NCBI RefSeq assembly: GCF_900094575.1
Contig: NZ_FMAE01000006.1
Location: 636,697-700,696, forward strand
Reading direction: 5' to 3'
Length of the DNA stretch: 64,000 nt
Origin: Bradyrhizobium yuanmingense
Lineage (GTDB): Bacteria > Pseudomonadota > Alphaproteobacteria > Rhizobiales > Xanthobacteraceae
Below the pieces are notes generated by a model. That model was not told the origin of the DNA. It worked only from the letters and a program-made list of their open reading frames with translations, and searched no databases. A program made the position numbers and the translations under genes. The first letter of the stretch is position 1; each line of letters starts with the position of its first letter. This document shows, one piece after another, positions 44,171-52,213 of the stretch.

Positions 44171-44322
44171 CTTCCTTCTCCCCTTGAGGGAGAAGGTGGC
44201 GCGAAGCGCCGGATGAGGGGTTCTATCCGCGATTCCCGACTGCCAGGACTCGCGGAGAGAACCCCTCATCCGTCTCGCCGCTATGCGGCGAGCCACCCTC
44301 TCCCGCAAGGGGAGAGGGGAAG
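44171..44322. repeat. Palindromic intergenic repeat, family A copy 2
   Basis: 152 bp between convergent genes, near-identical in its outer and inner arms to 1233-1389: CTTCTCCCCTTGAGGGAG at the left, CTCCCGCAAGGGGAGAGG at the right, with GCGCGAAGCGCCGGATGAGG inside. Confidence 0.9.
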
Positions 44323-44323
44323 A

Positions 44324-45432
44324 TCAGCGCTCCACCCGATACGCCTCCACCTGCGCCTTCAGCTCATTCAGCGACGCGAGCGGCGCTTTCGGGTCGACGC
44401 GGTGCTCCCCGCTCGCAAGCCATCTCAGCAGCTTCGCATCGATCACCGGCGAATGGTGGATGACGTCGCTGTAATTGTTAAGATCGTGCGTGACGGCCTT
44501 GATCGCGCGGAAATCGTGCAGGCGGACGTTGGGCAGTTGCGTCAATCGCCGCGCAATGTGTGCCGTGAGATCGGTGACGATCTTCAGAGTTTCGGGCGAG
44601 GCATCGCGCATCGCGACGAATTGCAGGATCGAATAGGGCGGGAGGTAGATGTCGAAGGTCACGTCGGGGTGGCGCGCGATCAGGCCGACGGCGTCGTGCT
44701 CGAAATGCCGGACCATGGCTTCGTAGCTGTAGCCTTCGCCGAGGAAGCGACGGCGCACGGGATCAGTGATGTAGGTGAAGGCGGCGAGCGTCTTTCTGGC
44801 GTTGTAGTCTCGCGCGACGTCGAAATCACGCGGCAGGGCGTAGATGTCGTCGATGTCCGCCAGCGCGAACTTGACCGGCAGATAAGGCGACGCCCGGGTC
44901 AGCGGCTCCCGCAGCAGCGGGACGGATCGCAGCAGCGCGAACACCGATTCCTTCGCCATCGCCGCGCTGAACAGATAGGAGGCGATGCCCTTGGCGGTTC
45001 GGCGATAAAGATCGACGGACAAATAAGGGTCGGTCTCGATGTCCGCGGCATCGATGAAGATGAAATCGTCCATTTCCCAGATCACGCGCCTTGCGCCGCG
45101 GCCGATCGCCTGCTCCAGCACGAAGGCCTGCTGACGCGAGTTGGAGCCGGTCATCGCCAGCTTCAGCGAGCGGACACGAAGCGCGCGATCGATGTCGCTC
45201 TGGCGGAAATGGATCGCGAGCGAGGTGCCCATGGAGGCGGTGTCGAACGGCTGGCTGTTGATCAGCCCGGCATTCTGCACGCGCGTGTCCTCCGAGTAGA
45301 AGGCCGGGACAAGGCGCGAGGGGCGGAACAGCTGCAGGGGATCGACGATGAAGGTGAGCGCGCCGCGGCGCCAAGCACGCAGGCCACGCTCGCCAGCAGA
45401 AGACGCCCGAGATGGGTGAATGCGCCCTGCAT
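44324..45432 (-). pseudogene. Frameshifted SGNH-like partner of MBOAT acyltransferase
   Basis: The ATG at 45432 overlaps the MBOAT stop (TGATG) and starts a normal membrane anchor (FTHLGRLLLASVACVLGA), but this frame then fails at a GC run near 45365-45372. The expected continuation (ALTFIVDPLQLF) is in the next frame and runs open to 44324; 1109 bp from start to stop is one base short of a whole number of codons. The body carries SMGTSLAIHF (SGNH block I-like) and DVIHHSP near the end (Asp-His block). Such AlgJ/AlgX-like proteins work with MBOAT proteins to acetylate exported glycans. Real mutation or sequencing error cannot be told apart here. Confidence 0.75.
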
Positions 45433-46868
45433 CAGAATCGGAAATAGATGAATTCGCTGTGGCTCTGGATGCCCAGGAAGCCGAAGGCGAGCAGCAGCGA
45501 GGCCGCATAGAGCACCAACGGCCGCGTGCGCCCTGCCCGCAAGGCCTCGCCGACCTCGCGGTTGCCGTGGTCGTATCCGATCAGCGCTTGTGTGTTCGGC
45601 GCCAGCCACACCAGCGCCGCATAGATCGCGACTTGCACCAGGGCCGCGATCTCCTCGCGGCCGAGCACGAGGTTCGAAGGGGCAGCCATGGCGTGGAGCA
45701 CCCGCAATGCCCAGGCGACGCTCTCGGCACGGAAGAACACCCAGGCGATGACGACGGCGAGGAAGGTCAGCACGGCGCCGGCGATGCGAGCTGGGCGTGC
45801 AATCAGCGGCGGACCGTTCGGCACCAAGGCATTGAAGGCATGATTGACGCAGAGATAGGCGCCATGCAGCGCGCCCCAAATGACAAAAGTCCAGGCCGCG
45901 CCGTGCCAGAGCCCGCCGAACAGCATCGTGATCATCAGATTGACGTAGCGCAGCACGCGGCCTCTGCGGTTGCCGCCGAGCGGGATGTAGAGATAGTCGC
46001 GCAGGAATTGCGACAGCGTCATGTGCCAGCGCCGCCAGAATTCGACGATGCTGGTGGCCTTGTACGGCGAGTTGAAATTGACGGGCAGGAAGATGCCGAA
46101 CAGCAGCGAGATGCCGATCGCCATGTCGGAATAGCCGGAGAAGTCGAAATAGAGCTGGAAGGTGTAGGCGAGTGCGCCAAGCCAGGCCTGGTCGAAGCTC
46201 GGCGAGCGCGCCTCGAAGGCGAGCGCGACCAGCGGCTGGATGCCGTCGGCAAGGCAGGTCTTCTTGAACAGGCCGATCGCGAAGATGATGATTCCGCACA
46301 ACATGAGATGCCCGTCCGGGCGCTTGGTCTCCTCGTGCTCGAATTGCGGGATCATGTCCTTGTGATGGAGGATGGGCCCCGCGATCAGATGCGGGAAGTA
46401 CGTCACGAACAGCGCGTAATGCGGCAGCGCATAGGCCGCGACCTGGCCGCGATAAGCGTCGACCAGGAACGCGATCTGGGTGAAGGTGTAGAAGGAGATG
46501 CCGACCGGCAGCAGGATGTGGAGCGCGACATGCGTGCCGAGCAGCGCGTTGACGTTCTCGGCGACGAAGCCGGCATATTTGAAGATGCCGAGCATGAGGA
46601 GATCGCCGACGAGGCCGACAGCGAGAGCGGCCTTTCGTTGCGGGTGCGTGAGCTCCGCCACGATGAGAAGATGGCCGACGCCGTAGTTGAAGGCGATCGA
46701 GAGCAGTAGCAGGGCGACGAAATGCCAGCTGCCGATTGCGTAGAAGGTGATCGAAGCCAGCGCCAGCCAGACCACCGGAGCGAGATTGCTGCGCCGGCCG
46801 AGCCGGAAATAGCCGGCGAGCACGACCGGCAGGAACAGCAGGATGAACGCATAGGAATTGAACAGCAT
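45432..46868 (-). CDS. MBOAT-family O-acyltransferase (AlgI-like)
   Basis: 478 aa, multi-pass inner-membrane protein (about 10-11 helices) that moves acetyl groups across the membrane for O-acetylation of an exported polysaccharide. Seen: FNSYAFILLFLPVVL at the start, QLYFDFSGYSDMAIG, SIVEFWRRWHMTLSQFLRDYLYIPLGG and the active-site His in GGLWHGAAWTF near residue 321. Upstream lies a repeat, and the gene for its usual periplasmic partner follows directly but is frameshifted, so acetylation by this pair may be lost. No alginate synthesis genes are nearby. Confidence 0.93.
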   Translation of the reverse strand: MLFNSYAFILLFLPVVLAGYFRLGRRSNLAPVVWLALASITFYAIGSWHFVALLLLSIAFNYGVGHLLIVAELTHPQRKAALAVGLVGDLLMLGIFKYAGFVAENVNALLGTHVALHILLPVGISFYTFTQIAFLVDAYRGQVAAYALPHYALFVTYFPHLIAGPILHHKDMIPQFEHEETKRPDGHLMLCGIIIFAIGLFKKTCLADGIQPLVALAFEARSPSFDQAWLGALAYTFQLYFDFSGYSDMAIGISLLFGIFLPVNFNSPYKATSIVEFWRRWHMTLSQFLRDYLYIPLGGNRRGRVLRYVNLMITMLFGGLWHGAAWTFVIWGALHGAYLCVNHAFNALVPNGPPLIARPARIAGAVLTFLAVVIAWVFFRAESVAWALRVLHAMAAPSNLVLGREEIAALVQVAIYAALVWLAPNTQALIGYDHGNREVGEALRAGRTRPLVLYAASLLLAFGFLGIQSHSEFIYFRF

Positions 46869-47003
46869 CGGGCTGGACCGGCGGCGGGATATTGTCCCTC
46901 AAAGCACACAAGGGGCCGATCAACAACCCGGCAGCATGGGCGGTCGTGCTGGCAATCCGCGGAATCGGAACGATATAAGGTGGGACACGGCGAGCCGCTT
47001 TTT

Positions 47004-47148
47004 CTTCTCCCTCTCCCCGTTCTTACGGGGAGAGGGTCGGGGTGAGGGGCTCTCTCCACAGATGAGACCATAGCGAGACCTGTACCCCCTCACCCGGAAT
47101 TTGCTGTCGCAAATTCCTACCTCTCCCCGCAAGCGGGGAGAGGTGAAG
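47004..47148. repeat. Palindromic intergenic repeat, family A diverged copy 3
   Basis: 145 bp between divergent genes. Outer arms CTCTCCCCGTTCTTACGGGGAG and CTCTCCCCGCAAGCGGGGAG, inner hairpin AATTTGCTGTCGCAAATT. Related in plan to family A but with different spacing and inner hairpin. Confidence 0.8.
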
Positions 47149-47180
47149 GAGGCCGCGCCACGTATTTGAACGAGGACCGA

Positions 47181-49280
47181 GTGACCCAAGCCAAGACGCC
47201 TTCGAAGCCCCCCGTCGCCCCGCGCCGGCCGCATTCCTTCACGCGGCACGGCATCACCGTAACTGACGATTATGCCTGGCTGAAGGACGCGAACTGGCAG
47301 GAGGTGCTGCGCGATCCCGCCGTGCTCGATCCTGACATCCGCAAATATCTCGACGAGGAGAACACCTACACCGAGAGCCTGCTCGGCCACACCTCGGGCC
47401 TGCAGAAGACGCTGGTGCGCGAGATGCGCGGGCGGATCAAGGAGGACGATTCCAGCGTGCCGTCACCGGATGGGCCGTTCGCCTATTTCCGCAGGTTTCG
47501 CGAGGGCGGGCAGCACGAGCTGTTCGGGCGCATGCCGCGCGACGGCGGCGACGGCCAGATCGTGCTCGATGGCGACGCGCTCGCCAAGGACCACCAATAT
47601 TTCAAGTTCGGCGGCAGCCGCCACTCCTACGATCACAAGCTGCAGGCCTGGAGCGCCGACACCAAGGGCTCGGAATATTTTTCGATCCGCGTCCGCGACT
47701 GGGCGACGGGAAAGGACCTCGACGATCTCGTCGAGGAGACCGACGGCGGCGTGGTCTGGGCTGCGGACTGCAAGAGCTTCTTCTATGTGAAGCTCGACGA
47801 CAATCACCGCCCGATGCAGGTTTGGCGGCACAAGCTCGGCACCAAGCAAGCCGACGACACGCTGGTCTATGAGGAGCAGGATGCGGGCTGGTTCACCCAC
47901 CTGCATGAAAGCACCAGCGGCCGCTTCTGCGTGATCGCGGGCGGCGATCACGAGACCTCGGAGCAACGGCTCATCGATCTCGCCAACCCCGAGGCGCCGC
48001 CGCGCCTCGTCGCGGCGCGCGAGGAGGGCGTGCAATATTCGCTCGCAGACCGCGGCGACGAGCTGTTCATCCTCACCAATGCCGACGATGCCGTCGACTT
48101 CAAGATCGTCACCGCACCGCTTCACGCGCCCGAGCGCAAGAACTGGCGCGACCTGATCCCGTATCGGCCCGGCATCTACATCATCGACCTCGATCTCTAT
48201 GCCGGCCATCTGGTGCGGCTGGAGCGCGCCAATGCGCTGCCGTCGGTCGTGATCCGCGATCTTGCATCAAACGAGGAGCATGCCATCGCCTTCGACGAGG
48301 CCGCCTACTCGCTCGATACGATGGGCTCCTACGAATTCGACACGACGACACTGCGCTTTGCCTATTCGTCGATGACGACGCCGTCGGAAGTCTATGATTA
48401 CGACATGGTCAAGCGCACGCGCGTCTTGCGCAAGCGGCAGGAGATTCCGTCAGGCCATGACCCGGCCGACTACGTCACGACCCGCATCATGGCGAAATCG
48501 TATGACGGCGCCGAGGTGCCGGTCTCGATCCTCTATCGCCGCGGACTGAAGCTCGACGGCGCAGCGCCACTGTTGCTCTACGGCTACGGCTCCTACGGCA
48601 TGGCCATGCCGGCCTCGTTCAGCGCTAACCGCCTGTCGCTGGTCGACCGCGGCTTCGTCTATGCCATCGCCCATATCCGCGGCGGCGCCGACAAGGGCTG
48701 GGGCTGGTACCTCGACGGCAAGCGCGAGAAGAAGACGAACTCGTTCGACGATTTCGCCGCCAGCGCCCGCGCGCTGATCGATGCAAAATACACCAGCGCC
48801 AAGCGCATCGTCGGCCATGGCGGCTCGGCCGGCGGCATGCTGATGGGCGCGGTCGCCAACCGCGCCGGCGAATTGTTCGCCGGTATCGTCGCAGAGGTGC
48901 CGTTCGTCGACGTGCTCAACACCATGCTCGACGACACGCTGCCGCTGACGCCGCCGGAATGGCCGGAATGGGGCAACCCGATCGAGAGCGAGAAGGATTT
49001 CCGCACCATCCTGTCGTACTCGCCTTACGACAACGTCGCGGCAAAGGAGTATCCGGCGATCCTGGCGATGGGCGGGCTTACTGATCCCCGGGTCACTTAC
49101 TGGGAGCCCGCCAAATGGATCGCGCGCCTGCGCGCAACCTTGCGTGGGGGCGGCCCGGTCCTGCTCCGCACCAACATGGGCGCCGGCCACGGCGGCGCCT
49201 CGGGCCGCTTCGACCGGCTCGACGAAGTCGCGATCGTGTACGCGTTCGCGCTGTGGGCAGCGGGGATGGCGGAGGCGTGA
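47181..49280 (+). CDS. ptrB: Oligopeptidase B (S9A serine peptidase)
   Basis: 699 aa from GTG 47181, with AGGA five bases ahead; TTG 47166 would add five residues. Cuts small peptides after Lys/Arg in the cytosol. N-terminal beta-propeller starts with HSFTRHGITVTDDYAWLKD. The alpha/beta-hydrolase part carries GHGGSAGGML (catalytic Ser near 550), GLTDPRVTYWEPAKW (Asp) and MGAGHGG (His). All three catalytic elements are intact and length is normal. Single-gene unit. Confidence 0.95.
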   Translation: MTQAKTPSKPPVAPRRPHSFTRHGITVTDDYAWLKDANWQEVLRDPAVLDPDIRKYLDEENTYTESLLGHTSGLQKTLVREMRGRIKEDDSSVPSPDGPFAYFRRFREGGQHELFGRMPRDGGDGQIVLDGDALAKDHQYFKFGGSRHSYDHKLQAWSADTKGSEYFSIRVRDWATGKDLDDLVEETDGGVVWAADCKSFFYVKLDDNHRPMQVWRHKLGTKQADDTLVYEEQDAGWFTHLHESTSGRFCVIAGGDHETSEQRLIDLANPEAPPRLVAAREEGVQYSLADRGDELFILTNADDAVDFKIVTAPLHAPERKNWRDLIPYRPGIYIIDLDLYAGHLVRLERANALPSVVIRDLASNEEHAIAFDEAAYSLDTMGSYEFDTTTLRFAYSSMTTPSEVYDYDMVKRTRVLRKRQEIPSGHDPADYVTTRIMAKSYDGAEVPVSILYRRGLKLDGAAPLLLYGYGSYGMAMPASFSANRLSLVDRGFVYAIAHIRGGADKGWGWYLDGKREKKTNSFDDFAASARALIDAKYTSAKRIVGHGGSAGGMLMGAVANRAGELFAGIVAEVPFVDVLNTMLDDTLPLTPPEWPEWGNPIESEKDFRTILSYSPYDNVAAKEYPAILAMGGLTDPRVTYWEPAKWIARLRATLRGGGPVLLRTNMGAGHGGASGRFDRLDEVAIVYAFALWAAGMAEA

Positions 49281-49283
49281 CGT

Positions 49284-49370
49284 CGTAGCCCGGATGGAGC
49301 GGAGCGCAATCCGGGATTCGCGCAGAGATCAACACTGTTCCCGGATTACGCTCCGCTCCATCCAGGCTAC
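49284..49370. repeat. Palindromic intergenic repeat, family C copy 1
   Basis: 87 bp, ends GTAGCCCGGATGGAGCGGAG and CTCCGCTCCATCCAGGCTAC, lying between convergent genes. Copy 2 at 58786-58871. Confidence 0.92.
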
Positions 49371-49377
49371 GAGAGCG

Positions 49378-50097
49378 CTACCGCCCGTTCTTCTTGCGCC
49401 ATTCCGCGAAATCGGTGAGCGTCTGCGGATCGGTGGCGGGATAGAGACCGAAGATGCCGCGGCCCTTGCCGACTTCCTCGGTGACGAAATCCTCGAACGC
49501 GGTCATCTCGAAGGTCTCGTTGGCGATCTCGTCTGCCAAATGCGCGGGGATCACGATGACGCCGTCGGCGTCGCCAAGGATGACGTCGCCGGGAAACACC
49601 GGCGCATCGCCGCAGCCGATCGGCACGTTGATCTCGATCGCCTGATGCAGCGTCAAATTGGTCGGCGCCGAGGGACGGTGGTGGAAGGCGGGAAAGCCGA
49701 GCCTTGAGATCTCGGCGGAGTCGCGAAAGCCGCCGTCGGTGACGACGCCGGCGACGCCGCGCTTCATCAGCCGCGTCACCAGGATCGCGCCGGCCGAAGC
49801 CGCGCGCGCATCCTTGCGGCTGTCCATCACCAGCACCGCGCCCGGCGGGCAATCCTCGACCGCCTTGCGCTGCGGATGGGAGCGGTCCCTGAACACGTCG
49901 ATGGTGTTGAGATCCTCGCGCGCCGGCATGTAGCGCAGCGTGAAGGCCTCGCCGACCATGGTCGGCTGGTCCGGGCTCAAGGGGCGGACGTCCTGGATCA
50001 TCTGGATGCGCAGGCCGCGCTTGAACAAGGCGGTCGCGACGGTGGCGGTGGAGACGGATTTGAGTTTTGTGCGGGTGGCTTCGGAAAGTTTGGTCAT
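49378..50097 (-). CDS. RraA-family / HMG-aldolase-like protein
   Basis: 239 aa from ATG 50097. The RraA fold is shared by RNase E inhibitors and by metal-dependent 4-hydroxy-4-methyl-2-oxoglutarate/sugar-acid aldolases. Seen: TLRYMPAREDL, LVMDSRKDARAASAGAILVTRL, GVAGVVTDGGFRDSAEI (the GG-R/D segment with metal/substrate residues of the aldolases) and PGDVILGDADGVIVIP. The full aldolase-type residue set plus the sugar-acid dehydratase just upstream on the same strand favour an aldolase role in sugar-acid breakdown; RNA regulation is less likely. Confidence 0.85.
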   Translation of the reverse strand: MTKLSEATRTKLKSVSTATVATALFKRGLRIQMIQDVRPLSPDQPTMVGEAFTLRYMPAREDLNTIDVFRDRSHPQRKAVEDCPPGAVLVMDSRKDARAASAGAILVTRLMKRGVAGVVTDGGFRDSAEISRLGFPAFHHRPSAPTNLTLHQAIEINVPIGCGDAPVFPGDVILGDADGVIVIPAHLADEIANETFEMTAFEDFVTEEVGKGRGIFGLYPATDPQTLTDFAEWRKKNGR

Positions 50098-50116
50098 GTC
50101 GTGCTCTCTCTCGTTC

Positions 50117-50214
50117 GTCATTCCGGGGCGCGCCACTTGGCGCGAGCCCGGAATCCATACTCCCTATCGTGGTTATGGATTCCGGCCCATCGCTTCGCGA
50201 TGTCCCGGAATGAC
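50117..50214. repeat. REP-like palindromic repeat, copy 2
   Basis: 98 bp with ends GTCATTCCGGGGCGCG and CCCGGAATGAC, an inner GGAATCCATA/TATGGATTCC hairpin and CGCTTCGCG. Sits in the gap between the dehydratase and aldolase-like genes of one operon, where it could stabilise or attenuate the message. Confidence 0.85.
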
Positions 50215-50219
50215 AGGTG

Positions 50220-51953
50220 CTAGTAGATGGACGGCTCGCCGATCGGCGCGCCGAAATCGGTCTCCAGGAAGTCGAAGTCGCAGCCGTCATTGGCCTGCTT
50301 GATGTGCTTGGTGAACATCCAGCCATAGCCGCGCTCGAAGCGGCGCGCGGGCTGCTTCCAGGCGGCGCGGCGTTTTGCGAGCTCGGCCTCGCTCACATCG
50401 AGATTGATGGTGCGCGCAGCGACATCGAGCGTGATGCGGTCGCCGTTCTGCACCAGCGCCAGCGGGCCACCGATATAGGATTCCGGCGAGACGTGCAGGA
50501 TGCAGGCGCCGTAGCTGGTGCCGCTCATGCGTGCATCCGAGATGCGCACCATGTCGCGCACGCCCTGCTTCACGAGCTTGGTCGGGATCGGCAGCATGCC
50601 CCATTCCGGCATGCCCGGTCCGCCCTGCGGCCCCGCATTGCGCAGGATGAGGATGTGATCCTCGGTGACGTCGAGATCGGGATCGTCGACCGCCCTCTTC
50701 ATGGAGGGATAATCGTCGAACACCAGCGCGGGGCCGGTGTGCTTGAGGAAGCGCGGCGCGCAGGCGGAGGGTTTTATGACGCAGCCGTCGGGCGCGAGAT
50801 TGCCCTTCAGCACGGCGAGCGCGCCCTCCTTGTAGATCGGATTGTCGATACCGCGGATCACGTCGGCATTGTGGACCTCGGCCCCCTCGATGTTCTCTGC
50901 CACCGTCTTGCCTGTGACCGTGATGCAGTCGAGATGCAGATGCGGCTTGATCTGGCCCATCAACGCCGGCAGGCCGCCGGCGTAGAAGAAGTCCTCCATC
51001 AGGTAGGTATCGCCGCTCGGGCGGACATTGGCGATGACGGGCACCTTGCGGCTCGCCGTCTCGAAATCGTCGAGGCCGATGTCCTGGCCGGCGCGGCGGG
51101 CCTGCGCGATCAGATGGATGATGGCGTTGGTGGAGCAGCCCATCGCCATCGCGACCGCAATGGCATTCTCGAACGCTTTGCGGGTCTGGATCACCTTCGG
51201 CGTCAGATCCTCCCACACCATCTCGACGATGCGGCGGCCGCATTCGCTGGCCATGCGGATATGGTTGGCATCGGCAGCGGGAATCGAGGAAGCGCCCGGC
51301 AGCGTCATGCCGATCGCTTCCGCAATGGCGGTCATGGTCGAGGCGGTGCCCATTGTCATGCAGGTGCCGTAGCTGCGGGCGATGCCGGCCTCGATGTCGA
51401 GCCAGTCCTTGTCGGAGATCTTTCCGGCGCGGCGCTCGTCCCAATATTTCCAGCCGTCGGAGCCGGAACCCAGCGTCTTGCCCTTCCAATTGCCGCGCAG
51501 CATCGGGCCTGCCGGCAGATAGATCGCCGGAATGTTCATCGAGGTCGCTCCCAGAAGCAGCGCCGGCGTGGTCTTGTCGCAGCCGCCCATCAGCACCACG
51601 CCGTCGACGGGATGGCTGCGGAGCAGCTCCTCGGCGTCCATCGCCAGCAGGTTGCGGTAGAGCATGGTGGTGGGCTTGAGCAGCGATTCCGACAGCGACA
51701 GCGCCGGCAGCTCCAGCGGCAGGCCCCCCGCCATCAGGATGCCGCGCTTGACGTCGTCCACGCGCGACTTGAAGTGCATGTGGCAGGGCTGCGCGTCCGA
51801 CCAGGTGTTGAGGATCGCGATGATCGGACGGTCCTTCCACTCCTCCGGCGCGTAACCCATCTGCATGGCGCGGGAGCGATGGCCGAACGAGCGCAGATCG
51901 TCGGGCGCGAACCAACGCGCGCTGCGGAGCTGGTTGGGCGTCTTCTTCTTCAT
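50220..51953 (-). CDS. IlvD/Edd-family sugar-acid dehydratase (L-arabonate type)
   Basis: 577 aa from ATG 51953; a longer frame exists but the KKKTPNQLRSARWFAPDDLRSF start fits the family. Fe-S dehydratase converting a sugar acid such as L-arabonate or D-xylonate to a 2-keto-3-deoxy acid. Cluster cysteines are visible in SDAQPCHMHF, LMGGCDKTTP and SYGTCMTMGTASTM; the active-site Ser region is GMLPIPTKLV to ISDARMSGTSYGA. Downstream on the same strand is the RraA-type aldolase-like gene. The exact sugar is not determinable. Confidence 0.9.
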   Translation of the reverse strand: MKKKTPNQLRSARWFAPDDLRSFGHRSRAMQMGYAPEEWKDRPIIAILNTWSDAQPCHMHFKSRVDDVKRGILMAGGLPLELPALSLSESLLKPTTMLYRNLLAMDAEELLRSHPVDGVVLMGGCDKTTPALLLGATSMNIPAIYLPAGPMLRGNWKGKTLGSGSDGWKYWDERRAGKISDKDWLDIEAGIARSYGTCMTMGTASTMTAIAEAIGMTLPGASSIPAADANHIRMASECGRRIVEMVWEDLTPKVIQTRKAFENAIAVAMAMGCSTNAIIHLIAQARRAGQDIGLDDFETASRKVPVIANVRPSGDTYLMEDFFYAGGLPALMGQIKPHLHLDCITVTGKTVAENIEGAEVHNADVIRGIDNPIYKEGALAVLKGNLAPDGCVIKPSACAPRFLKHTGPALVFDDYPSMKRAVDDPDLDVTEDHILILRNAGPQGGPGMPEWGMLPIPTKLVKQGVRDMVRISDARMSGTSYGACILHVSPESYIGGPLALVQNGDRITLDVAARTINLDVSEAELAKRRAAWKQPARRFERGYGWMFTKHIKQANDGCDFDFLETDFGAPIGEPSIY

Positions 51954-52213
51954 GATGGGGCCCCATTTCTGGATGGTATTCCGCTCGATCACGCGGAAGA
52001 TCAGGGCTCGACAAAGAGCCGGATGATGATCTCGGTCAAGAGGCCTGTGAAGACTGCAGGTATGCCGAGGAGGGCAAGGGGAGCTTTGGGCGCTGGCGTG
52101 CAGCCGCAGCGGGTAGATCGACCGGCTGCGCCGGCTACATCTGCCCTCACCCGGGTGCGGAAGGCGGCCTACGCCGCTCCCGCGACGATCGAATTAGCCG
52201 GAGCCATTCCCTT

